10,592 nucleotides of DNA from an uncultured Verrucomicrobiota bacterium (GTDB taxonomy: Bacteria; Verrucomicrobiota; Kiritimatiellia; RFP12; UBA3636), in the NCBI GenBank assembly GCA_946612175.1, contig CAMOEO010000076.1, forward strand, positions 1 to 10,592, given 5' to 3'. This document shows positions 1 through 6,291 of the stretch, piece by piece. The notes under the pieces were generated by a model. That model ran no database searches and was not told the DNA's origin. It was given only the letters and a program-made list of their open reading frames with translations. Numbering within the stretch: the stretch's first letter is position 1; each line of letters starts with the position of its first letter. A program made the position numbers and the translations under genes.

Positions 1-15
1 GGAAACGGCGAGGTC

Positions 16-44
16 TTGAAGCACGGGGGGCTTTGCGATAGAAT
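16..44 (+). promoter_or_regulatory. Sigma70-like promoter of the ClC gene
   Basis: A TTGAAG hexamer (16-21) lies exactly 17 bases before a TAGAAT hexamer (39-44). These are four and five matches to the -35 and -10 consensus. Transcription would begin near base 51, about 10 bases before the ATG at 61. The TTG that could formally open the frame at 16 is therefore the -35 box, which is why the start at 61 is preferred. The -10 resembles the TAGACT boxes at 7269 and 10354. Confidence 0.6.
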
Positions 45-60
45 CGCGCGCCCTCGACCC

Positions 61-1914
61 ATGCAACGCTCCCGCAAAAGATGGGCGGCCCTCCTCCGGC
101 TGCTCCGCACCGCCCCGGACGACCGCGGAGCGGGCATCGCCCGGACCCTCGTCCTCTCGGTCGTCGTCGGCATCTTCGCGGGGCTCGGCGCGATCGCGCT
201 CGTGTCGATGCTGCACTTCTTCGACTGGCTCTTCCTCGGGAAGATCGCGGGCGTCGCGCTCGGCGGGCCCGCGCACGAGCCGCAGCCCTTCAGCCTGCCG
301 GAGGCGGCGGGCCCCGTCCGGCGCTGGGCCGTCGCGCTGCTGCCCGCGTTCGGCGGCCTCGTCACGGGGTGGTTCGTGCAGAAGTTCGCGCCGGAGGCGG
401 CGGGCCACGGCACCGACGCGGCGATCGAAGCCTACCACTTCCGCGGCGGGCGCGTGCGGCCCGTCGCGATCCCGGTGAAGGCGCTCGCGACGTCGGTCCT
501 CATCGGCACCGGCGGCTCGGCCGGGTGCGAGGGCCCGATCACGCAGATCGGCGCCGGCCTCGGCTCGTGGCTCGCGGGCGCGCTGCGGCTCCCCGTCGCC
601 GCGCGCCGCAAGCTGATGGCGGCCGGCATGGGCGCGGGCGTGGGCGCGCTCTTCCACGCGCCGCTCGCCGGCGCGCTCTTCGCGGCGGAGCTGCTCTACC
701 GCGACCTCGACCTGGAATACGAGGTGCTCGTCCCGGCGATCGTCGCGTCCGTGACGAGCCACACGCTCTACTCGCGCGTCTTCGGCTTCCAGCCGCTCTT
801 CGACACCCCGCAGAACGCGTTCGGGCACCCGCAGATGCTGCTGCTCTACATCGTCCTGGCGCTCGTCCTGGCGCAGGGCGCGCGCCTCTACACGTGGGCG
901 TTCTGGACGGCCAACGACCGCTTCGCCCGCTCGCGCATCCCCGCGTGGCTGCGCCCGGCCGTGGGCGGCCTCGCCACGGGGCTCGTCGGCTGCCTCTTCC
1001 TGCCGGCCCTCGGCTCCGGCTACGGGACGATCCAGGACGCGCTGCGCTTCGACTCGACCTGGACGCTCGGCTCGCACGGCGCGGCCTTCGCGCTGCTGGC
1101 CGGCGTGTTCCTGCTCAAGACCGCCACGACCGCCTTCTCGGTCGGCTCCGGCGGCTCGGGCGGCATCTTCGGCCCGGCGATCGTGTGCGGCGGCGCGCTC
1201 GGCGGCGCGGTCGGGATGGTCTTCGCGACGCTGCTGCCCTCGTGGCACGTCTCGGTCGGGTCCTTCGTCCTCGTCGGGATGGTCGCGTTCTTCGGCTGCG
1301 CCGCGAAGACGCCGATCTCGATGATCCTCATGATCGGCGAGATGACGGGCAACTACCAGCTGCTCGTGCCGTCGATGTGGGTGGTCATTATCGCCTACCT
1401 GCTCACGCGCAAGGTGTCGCTCTACCGCTCGCAGCTGCCGAACCGCTTCGAGGCCCCCGTGCACCGCTCGGCGCTCGTGTCGGGGACGCTGGGCTGCCTC
1501 ACGGCGCGCGACGTGCTCGCCTCGCGCCGGGGGGACGGCCGGTTCGAGACGGTGACGCCGCACACGCCGCTCTCGGCGCTCTTCGACGCGTTCTCGCGCG
1601 GCGGGCAGAGCGTGTTCCCGGTGGCCGGGCCGGGCGGCGTCCTCGCGGGCGTCGTGGCGCGGCGCGACCTGCAGAGCATGATGGAGAGCGATCCGGTCTT
1701 CCGCCAGACGCTGCTCGTGGAGGACCTCACGCTCTCGCGGCACCCCGTCGCGCGCGGCGGCGAGCCGCTGCGCACGCTCCTGGTCAAGATGGACGCGGAC
1801 GACGCGGAGGGGATCGTCGTGGTCTCGGACGACCCCGCCCCGCGCGCCATCGCGATCCTCACGCACAACGACATCGCCGCCGCGTACCAGGCCGAGATCG
1901 CCACCTCGCGCTAG
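61..1914 (+). CDS. ClC-family chloride channel/transporter with CBS domains
   Basis: This is a 617-residue inner-membrane anion channel or Cl-/H+ antiporter. Hydrophobic segments fill residues ~25-450. The anion-pathway motifs are visible: GHGTD (115-119, where GSGIP is usual), GCEGP (155-159, with gating Glu157), the FHAPLAGALFAAE stretch (~198-210), GGIFGP (367-372) and a conserved Tyr455. The region from ~475 to the end looks like a pair of CBS domains, which often bind adenine nucleotides and regulate transport. Two signature positions differ from E. coli ClcA: the central Ser is His116, and the internal proton Glu (203 in ClcA) aligns with Leu211. Transport mode is therefore uncertain. 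The ATG at 61 is chosen because an upstream TTG at 16 falls in the promoter; no Shine-Dalgarno is seen. A GC-rich hairpin and T-run follow, so the gene may be its own transcription unit. Family assignment is firm; substrate and mechanism are not. Confidence 0.93.
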   Translation: MQRSRKRWAALLRLLRTAPDDRGAGIARTLVLSVVVGIFAGLGAIALVSMLHFFDWLFLGKIAGVALGGPAHEPQPFSLPEAAGPVRRWAVALLPAFGGLVTGWFVQKFAPEAAGHGTDAAIEAYHFRGGRVRPVAIPVKALATSVLIGTGGSAGCEGPITQIGAGLGSWLAGALRLPVAARRKLMAAGMGAGVGALFHAPLAGALFAAELLYRDLDLEYEVLVPAIVASVTSHTLYSRVFGFQPLFDTPQNAFGHPQMLLLYIVLALVLAQGARLYTWAFWTANDRFARSRIPAWLRPAVGGLATGLVGCLFLPALGSGYGTIQDALRFDSTWTLGSHGAAFALLAGVFLLKTATTAFSVGSGGSGGIFGPAIVCGGALGGAVGMVFATLLPSWHVSVGSFVLVGMVAFFGCAAKTPISMILMIGEMTGNYQLLVPSMWVVIIAYLLTRKVSLYRSQLPNRFEAPVHRSALVSGTLGCLTARDVLASRRGDGRFETVTPHTPLSALFDAFSRGGQSVFPVAGPGGVLAGVVARRDLQSMMESDPVFRQTLLVEDLTLSRHPVARGGEPLRTLLVKMDADDAEGIVVVSDDPAPRAIAILTHNDIAAAYQAEIATSR

Positions 1915-1925
1915 CGGCAGCCTCG

Positions 1926-1956
1926 GCGCGCGGCGCGCGCGGGTGTCCCCCTTTTT
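1926..1956 (+). terminator. Possible weak intrinsic terminator after ClC
   Basis: GCGCGC (1926-1931) can pair with GCGCGC (1935-1940) around a 3-base loop. A small GGG/CCC hairpin (1941-1949) and then five T (1952-1956) follow. The hairpin is short and separated from the T-run by C residues, so termination is only plausible. The rest of the 84-base gap (1915-1998) is C-rich; I see no promoter or ribosome-binding site for ispE in it. Confidence 0.3.
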
Positions 1957-1998
1957 CCGCCCCCTTTCCCCGATTCCTCCACCGCCCCCCGCACCGCC

Positions 1999-3000
1999 AT
2001 GGCCACCGCGACGATCGACGCCCCCGCCAAGATCAACCTCACGCTCGAGATTCTCGGCACGCGCCCCGACGGCTACCACGAGCTGCGGAGCGTCGTGATG
2101 CCCGTCTCGCTCCACGAGACCGTGACGGTTTCCACGCGGGCGGACGACCGCATCACGTGCGAGACGCGCGGCGAGGGCGTCGACGTTTCGGAGCTGGAGG
2201 CCCTCCCTCTCGAGCGGCAGCTCGCGGCGAAGGCCGTCCGGGCGATGCGGCGCCGGCTCGGGCGGACCGGCCCCGGGAGCGGCGTCGACGTCCGCGTCGC
2301 GAAGCGCGTCCCGATCGGCGCCGGCATGGGCGGCGGGAGCGCGGACGCGGCGGGCGTGCTCGCGTGCCTGCGGGCGCTCTGGGCGCCGGAGATGCCCGAG
2401 GAGGAGCTGCTGGCGGCGGGGGCGGAGTGCGGGAGCGACGTCCCGGCGATGCTCCTTGGCGGCGCCGTGCTCATGGAGGGACGGGGCGAGCGCGTCTCGC
2501 GCCTCCTTGCCCCGGGCGTGCATCCGACCCCGATGTGGCTCGTCGCGGTCTTTCCCGGCTACCACGTCTCGACCAAGGCGGTGTACGACGCCCTCGACGG
2601 GTCGCAGGACGCAGGACGCAGGACGCAAGACGATCCTGCGACCTGCGACCCGGAACCTGCGACCCGGGGGGCCTTGACAACGGCCCCCGGGGTGTGCGAG
2701 AATTGCGCCCGTTCCGTTCGCAATGGCGACGCGCGGGCCTGCGCCCAGTCGCTCTTCAACGGCCTGCAGGAAACTGTCAGTCGACTTCATCCCTCCACTG
2801 AGCGCTTTTGCCTGGCGCTTGGCCGGGCTGGCGCTTTAGGGGCGCTGCTCACGGGAAGCGGCTCGGCGGTCTACGGGCTGGCGGGGAGCCGGGAGGAGGC
2901 CGAAGCGATCCGCCGGAGCCTGGGCGGGGCCGTCCGGTGCGAAGTCCTCCAGACCTTGCCCGATGGTGTAATGGCAGCACACGGGCCTTTGGTGCCCTGA
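1999..3000 (+). CDS. ispE: 4-diphosphocytidyl-2-C-methyl-D-erythritol kinase (IspE), with insert and tRNA-encoded tail
   Basis: This cytoplasmic GHMP kinase phosphorylates CDP-methylerythritol in the MEP isoprenoid pathway. It has the N-terminal PAKINLTLEILG with TRPDGYHEL (9-29, Lys11), the glycine-rich ATP loop IGAGMGGGSADAAG (106-119), GSDVPAMLLGG with likely catalytic Asp147, and a C-terminal LLTGSGSAVYGL (283-294). At 333 residues it is longer than the usual ~280-300. The excess is a low-complexity segment (about 201-226) between YDALD and ALTTAP, encoded by a heptanucleotide repeat. The last 14 residues (320-333) are translated from the 5' part of the tRNA-Gln gene, and the TGA stop lies in the tRNA anticodon stem. 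The frame continues without another stop into prs. No Shine-Dalgarno precedes the ATG, whose leader is C-rich. Core motifs are intact, so the enzyme is probably active. A likely promoter lies inside the gene at 2674-2703. Confidence 0.93.
   Translation: MATATIDAPAKINLTLEILGTRPDGYHELRSVVMPVSLHETVTVSTRADDRITCETRGEGVDVSELEALPLERQLAAKAVRAMRRRLGRTGPGSGVDVRVAKRVPIGAGMGGGSADAAGVLACLRALWAPEMPEEELLAAGAECGSDVPAMLLGGAVLMEGRGERVSRLLAPGVHPTPMWLVAVFPGYHVSTKAVYDALDGSQDAGRRTQDDPATCDPEPATRGALTTAPGVCENCARSVRNGDARACAQSLFNGLQETVSRLHPSTERFCLALGRAGALGALLTGSGSAVYGLAGSREEAEAIRRSLGGAVRCEVLQTLPDGVMAAHGPLVP
2601..2663 (+). repeat. Heptanucleotide repeat array inserted in ispE
   Basis: Three exact tandem copies of GCAGGAC (2604-2624) and one variant GCAAGAC (2625-2631) are followed by GATC. 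Then come CTGCGAC twice (2636-2649), CCGGAAC (2650-2656) and CTGCGAC again (2657-2663). The two halves form an inverted repeat: GGTCGCAGGA (2600-2609) pairs perfectly with TCCTGCGACC (2634-2643). The array falls where IspE relatives have a short loop and keeps the frame open. It looks like a short dispersed-repeat insertion; whether it occurs elsewhere in the genome cannot be seen here. Confidence 0.75.
2674..2703 (+). promoter_or_regulatory. Likely internal promoter in ispE for tRNA-Gln/prs
   Basis: A perfect TTGACA (2674-2679) is followed after 18 bases by GAGAAT (2698-2703). An extended -10 TG lies at 2695-2696. The -35 sits in the 8-base loop of a 7-bp hairpin (GGGGGCC 2667-2673 with GGCCCCC 2682-2688). 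Transcription would start near 2710 and could drive tRNA-Gln, prs and the ribosomal-protein genes. No comparable promoter is visible in the gaps upstream of ispE, prs, rplY, pth or rpsF. Confidence 0.5.
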
Positions 3001-3030
3001 GTCCTGGTTCGAATCCAGGTCGGGCAGCCA
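2957..3030 (+). tRNA. tRNA-Gln (anticodon UUG), CCA encoded
   Basis: The 7-bp acceptor stem TGCCCGA (2957-2963) pairs perfectly with TCGGGCA (3020-3026), followed by discriminator G and an encoded CCA (3028-3030). The D stem is GTG/CAC (2966-2968/2978-2980), with GG in the loop. The anticodon stem CGGGC/GCCCT (2982-2986/2994-2998) has one C-U mismatch at positions 27 and 43. The loop CTTTGGT gives anticodon TTG (2989-2991). The T arm CCTGG-TTCGAAT-CCAGG (3003-3019) is canonical. The first 44 bases lie inside ispE on the same strand. A tRNA-Gln between ispE and prs is known from other bacteria such as Pseudomonas. Confidence 0.96.
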
Positions 3031-3081
3031 GCCGGACGATCCCTCCCGACCGCGGAACGCAACCCCCACCAGGACTTCCCC

Positions 3082-4008
3082 GTGAAAATCTACTCCGGCA
3101 CCTCGAACCCGGCCCTCGCGAAGGCCATCGTCGATTCCCTCGGCACCACGCTCGGCAACTGCGAGGTGGTGAACTTCCCGGACGGCGAGACGTTCGTGAA
3201 GATCGCGGACAGCGTTCGCGGGCGCGACGTCTTCGTGATCCAGTCGATCTGCGGCCGCCCCAACGAGATGCTGATGGAGCTGCTGATCATGATCGACGCC
3301 CTCCGCCGCGCCTCGGCGGGGCGCATCACGGCGGTGCTGCCGATCTACGGCTACGCGCGCCAGGACCGCAAGGACCAGCCGCGCGTGCCGATCACCGCCA
3401 AGCTCGTGGCGAACCTGCTCGTCGCGGCGGGCGCGAACCGCCTGCTCACGATGGACCTGCACGCGGCGCAGATCGTGGGCTACTTCGACATCCCGGTCGA
3501 CCACCTGCACGCGGACCCGGTCATCACCGACTACCTCTGCTCCAAGCGCTTCGCGGCGCCCGTCGTCGTCGCGCCGGACACCGGCTCGGTGAAGAAGGCC
3601 TACAGCTACGCGCAGCGCTTCGGGTGCGGGCTGGCGATCGTCGCCAAGCAGCGCAAGAGCGGCAGCGAGGTCGAGGCGTACTCGCTCGTGGGCGACGTGC
3701 AGGGCAAGGACGTCATCATGATCGACGACCTCACGAGCACGTGCGGAACGCTGTGCGCGGCGGCGAACCTCTGCTCGAAGTTCGGCGCGGCGAGCGTCCA
3801 CGCGGCGGTGACGCACAGCCAGCTGGACGACACCGGCCTCGCCCGCCTCCGCGACTCGGCGATCACCGAGCTCATCGTGACGGACACCGTCCCGCAGCGC
3901 CAGTACAAGCCCGAGGACAAGGTCGTCACCCTCTCCGTCGCCAAGCTCTTCGGCGAGGCCATCCGCCGCATCCACAACAACGAGAGCGTCAACTCGCTCT
4001 TCATCTAG
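3082..4008 (+). CDS. prs: Ribose-phosphate pyrophosphokinase (PRPP synthetase)
   Basis: This cytoplasmic enzyme makes PRPP from ribose 5-phosphate and ATP for purine, pyrimidine, His, Trp and NAD synthesis. At 308 residues it is typical of class I enzymes. Visible motifs are NFPDGET (31-37), the flexible ATP loop RQDRK (93-97) with PITAKLVANLL (103-113), MDLHAAQI with catalytic His127 (124-131), and the ribose-phosphate loop DDLTSTCGT (215-223, usually DDxxDTxGT). AKQRK (188-192) replaces the usual DKRR. The start is GTG, chosen because AGGA (3071-3074) lies 7 bases upstream and MKIYSGTSNP is the expected N-terminus. It begins 51 bases after the tRNA CCA. The ispE frame runs open into it apart from a single TGA. 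Confidence 0.96.
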   Translation: MKIYSGTSNPALAKAIVDSLGTTLGNCEVVNFPDGETFVKIADSVRGRDVFVIQSICGRPNEMLMELLIMIDALRRASAGRITAVLPIYGYARQDRKDQPRVPITAKLVANLLVAAGANRLLTMDLHAAQIVGYFDIPVDHLHADPVITDYLCSKRFAAPVVVAPDTGSVKKAYSYAQRFGCGLAIVAKQRKSGSEVEAYSLVGDVQGKDVIMIDDLTSTCGTLCAAANLCSKFGAASVHAAVTHSQLDDTGLARLRDSAITELIVTDTVPQRQYKPEDKVVTLSVAKLFGEAIRRIHNNESVNSLFI

Positions 4009-4043
4009 CTCTTTTTCGAAACCAACCCAAGAAAGGCCACCAC

Positions 4044-4718
4044 ATGGCACAAGAAACCAACATCGTCGCCGAACCGCGCACCGTCCACGGCTCCTCCGCC
4101 GCGCGCCGCCTGCGCCGTTCCGGCCTCGTCCCCGCCGTCCTCGCCACGACGAAGGGGGAAACGGAGCTCCTGCAGCTCAACGCCCACGACTTCGAACGCG
4201 AGGTCGCGCGCCACTCCAACCCGCAGTTCATCGCGCACATCGCGTGCGGCGGCAGCGTCCGGACGGCGCTCGTCCGCGAGCTGCAGCGCAACGGCATCAC
4301 CGGCCGCATCGCCCACGCCGACTTCGGCGAGATCGACCCCGACAAGAAGCTGCACGTCCACATCCAGATCCAGCTCCTCGGCGACCCCGTGGGCGTCCGT
4401 TCGGAGAACGGCGTCCTCGAGCAGCACGTGCGCTCGATCGTCGTGTCCTGCCTCCCGAAGGACGCGATCGAGACGCTCCCCGTCGACGTCTCCGGCCTGC
4501 ACAAGGGCGACGACATCAAGGTGAAGGACCTCGCGCTCGACGCGGAGAAGTTCACCGTCGTGGGAGAGACGGAGCTCTCGGTCTGCGGCGTCTCCGACGC
4601 CACCGCCGAGGTCGCGGCCGCCCCCGCCCCCGCCCCCGCCGCCGACGCGGCCGCCCCCGCCGCCGCCCCCGCCGCCGCCCCCGCGGCCGACGCCAAGAAG
4701 GCCCCGGCCAAGAAGTAA
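4044..4718 (+). CDS. rplY: 50S ribosomal protein L25, CTC/TL5 type
   Basis: L25/TL5 binds 5S rRNA in the large subunit. The 224-residue protein has the N-terminal 5S-binding barrel (~1-95, with VREL and GRIAHADF at 77-94), then the TL5-type C-terminal domain (~100-186, with EQHVRSIVVSCLPKDAIETLPVDVS and GLHKGDDIKVKDL). A tail of Ala, Pro and Lys (~189-224) ends in APAKK. The common VPAVLYG motif is VPAVLATTKGE here. The ATG at 4044 is chosen because AAAGG (4032-4036) lies 7 bases upstream and the protein matches from there; the same frame is open much further upstream only because of high GC. The gene follows prs by 35 bases and precedes pth, the usual order. The tail is encoded by an extremely GC-rich, repetitive stretch prone to slippage. 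Confidence 0.93.
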   Translation: MAQETNIVAEPRTVHGSSAARRLRRSGLVPAVLATTKGETELLQLNAHDFEREVARHSNPQFIAHIACGGSVRTALVRELQRNGITGRIAHADFGEIDPDKKLHVHIQIQLLGDPVGVRSENGVLEQHVRSIVVSCLPKDAIETLPVDVSGLHKGDDIKVKDLALDAEKFTVVGETELSVCGVSDATAEVAAAPAPAPAADAAAPAAAPAAAPAADAKKAPAKK

Positions 4719-4751
4719 TCCCCTTCCCCCTCCGTTTCCCGACCCGACGCC

Positions 4752-5339
4752 ATGAAGCTGATTGCAGGACTCGGCAACCCCGGCCGCGAATACGAGCGGA
4801 CGCCCCACAACGCGGGCTTCCGCGCGGCGGACGAGCTGTGCCGCGCCCTCGGCGGAACCTGGCGGGCCGAGCCGAAGTGGCGGGCGCTCGTCGCCCGCGT
4901 CTCCGACCCCGGCGCCGGGCCCCTGCTGCTCGTGAAGCCGCAGACGTTCATGAACCTCAGCGGAGAGTCGCTCGCCCCGATCCTGGGCTTCTACAAGATC
5001 CCCGTCGGGGACCTCGTGGTCGTCCTCGACGAGGTGAACCTCGCGCCCGGCCGCATCCGCGTCCGCCCCTCCGGCTCCGCCGGCGGGCACAACGGGCTCA
5101 AGTCGGTCGCCGCGCACCTCGGCACGCAGGCCTTCGCCCGCGTCCGGATCGGCGTCGGCATGGGGCACCACCCCGTCGCCGACCTGGCCGCGCGCGTGCT
5201 CGGCCGCATCGAGCCCGAGGACGAGGCGGCCGTCGAGGCCGGCGTGCGGCTCGCCGCCGAGGCGGCGCTCTGCGTCGCCGCGCACGGCTGCGAGTTCGCG
5301 ATGAACCGATACAACGGCCCGGAGGCGGCCGGCGCCTAG
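4752..5339 (+). CDS. pth: Peptidyl-tRNA hydrolase
   Basis: This cytoplasmic enzyme frees tRNA from peptidyl-tRNA that drops off the ribosome. The 195 residues match the bacterial Pth family throughout. Seen are GLGNPG (6-11, Asn9), TPHNAGF with catalytic His19 (17-23), KPQTFMNLSGE (62-72, Asn68), Asp93 in VLDEVNLAPG, and GSAGGHNGLKS (108-118, His113, Asn114). All key active-site residues are present. The ATG at 4752 gives the expected MKLIAGLGNPG start. The upstream sequence is C-rich with no Shine-Dalgarno, unlike the neighbouring rplY and rpsF. It lies 33 bases after rplY and 59 before rpsF, probably cotranscribed. Confidence 0.96.
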   Translation: MKLIAGLGNPGREYERTPHNAGFRAADELCRALGGTWRAEPKWRALVARVSDPGAGPLLLVKPQTFMNLSGESLAPILGFYKIPVGDLVVVLDEVNLAPGRIRVRPSGSAGGHNGLKSVAAHLGTQAFARVRIGVGMGHHPVADLAARVLGRIEPEDEAAVEAGVRLAAEAALCVAAHGCEFAMNRYNGPEAAGA

Positions 5340-5398
5340 CGCGCCGCCCCCGCGGGAACGAACGGAACCCCTTCCACCCCCACAAGGAATCCAGAGAC

Positions 5399-5809
5399 AT
5401 GTCCAAGAAATACGAAGCCCTGGTCATCTTCTCGGCCAACGTCCGCGAGGACGGCCTCGAAGCGGCCATCGAGCGGTTCGCCGCCGAGCTCAAGGCGCTC
5501 GGCGCCGAGATCGAGTCCACGGAGGCCCTCGGCCGCCGTCCCTTCGCCCGCACCCTCGCCAAGCGCGACGCCGGGCTCTTCGCCAACGTCCGCTTCGACG
5601 CGGAGCCCGACGCCATCGCGAAGATGCGCGAGCGCTTCCGCCTCTACGAGGACACCTTCCGCATCCAGTTCCGCACGCGCAACCTCCGCATCGAGGCCGC
5701 GAAGGCGAAGGACGACGCCCGCCGCGCCGCCTACAAGGCGTCCGTCGAGGCCAAGGCCGCCGCCGCCGCCGCCGCGGAGGAGCCCGTCGCGGAGGAGCCC
5801 GCCCTCTAG
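5399..5809 (+). CDS. rpsF: 30S ribosomal protein S6
   Basis: S6 binds the central domain of 16S rRNA as a heterodimer with S18, which is encoded two genes downstream. The 136-residue protein has the S6 fold: KKYEALVIFSANV (3-15), LGRRPFARTLAKRDAGLFANVRF (44-66) and YEDTFRIQFRTRNL (83-96). An Ala/Glu-rich extension (~117-136) ends EEPVAEEPAL. The ATG at 5399 is chosen because AAGGAA (5384-5389) lies 9 bases upstream and the family homology begins there. It opens the classic rpsF-ssb-rpsR-rplI order. No separate promoter is evident in the 59-base gap after pth. Confidence 0.95.
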   Translation: MSKKYEALVIFSANVREDGLEAAIERFAAELKALGAEIESTEALGRRPFARTLAKRDAGLFANVRFDAEPDAIAKMRERFRLYEDTFRIQFRTRNLRIEAAKAKDDARRAAYKASVEAKAAAAAAAEEPVAEEPAL

Positions 5810-5840
5810 GCGCCCCTCCGGCGCGAACGGAGAAGCCGCC

Positions 5841-6257
5841 ATGTCGCAGCAGGGATTCAACCAGATCCTGCTCCTGGGCCGCCTCGCGGCGGAGCCCGAG
5901 CTGAGGCGCACCGGAACCGGCGTCGCCTACTGCACGCTCCGGCTCGCCGTGGACGAGACGCGCCGCCCCCCCGAGGGCGGCGATCCGGTCCGCGAGACGC
6001 TCTACGTGGACGCGGTCGCGACCGGTCCGCAGGCCGAAAGCTGCAACCGCTGGCTCGCCGCGCGCGACCGCGTCTTCGTCCAGGGCCGCCTCAACCGGCG
6101 CGAGTGGACGGGGCGCGACGGCCGGCCGCACAGCACCTACCGGGTGCTCGCCTCCCGGGTGCAGTTCCTCGACCCGCCGAAGACGGGGGCCGAAGCCCCC
6201 GCCCCCTTCGTCCCCGCCCCCGCACCCCGGCCGCCCTCCGGCGACCTCCCGTTCTAA
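5841..6257 (+). CDS. ssb: Single-stranded DNA-binding protein
   Basis: SSB coats single-stranded DNA during replication and repair. The 138-residue protein has an OB fold (~6-110): FNQILLLGRLAAEPELRRT, then VAYCTLRLAVDE, then VFVQGRLNRREWTG and the final strand YRVLASRVQFLD. A Pro/Ala-rich linker follows. The C-terminal tip SGDLPF resembles the DDIPF partner-binding tail. The strand aligned with E. coli WHRVVLFGK reads LYVDAVATG, so the Trp54 and Phe60 equivalents are absent. The Trp88 equivalent (REWTG) is kept. GGAG (5829-5832) lies 8 bases before the ATG. The position between rpsF and rpsR supports ssb over a paralogue such as PriB. Confidence 0.93.
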   Translation: MSQQGFNQILLLGRLAAEPELRRTGTGVAYCTLRLAVDETRRPPEGGDPVRETLYVDAVATGPQAESCNRWLAARDRVFVQGRLNRREWTGRDGRPHSTYRVLASRVQFLDPPKTGAEAPAPFVPAPAPRPPSGDLPF

Positions 6258-6291
6258 CCCGAACTTCAAAACCACAGCAAGGAACACCACC

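Noticed and set aside
16..60. TTG at 16 as the ClC start
   Set aside because: It coincides with the -35 box and would lie upstream of the predicted transcript start. The added residues show no homology.
2601..2663. Possible CRISPR array or transposon end
   Set aside because: The units are 7 bases, contiguous and without spacers, inside a coding frame; no cas or transposase gene is present.
81..2801. A very long open frame overlapping ClC and ispE in another + frame
   Set aside because: Its product is Arg/Ala/Pro-rich with no domain, typical of the shadow frame of high-GC genes. ClC and ispE explain the region.
2836..4050. A 404-codon minus-strand frame opposite prs
   Set aside because: Asp/Val/Arg-rich shadow sequence with no family motif; prs on the opposite strand is certain.
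5340..5398. S6:S18 autoregulatory RNA motif before rpsF
   Set aside because: Such leaders are known upstream of rpsF in many bacteria, but I could not trace the expected stem and CCG bulge here with confidence.
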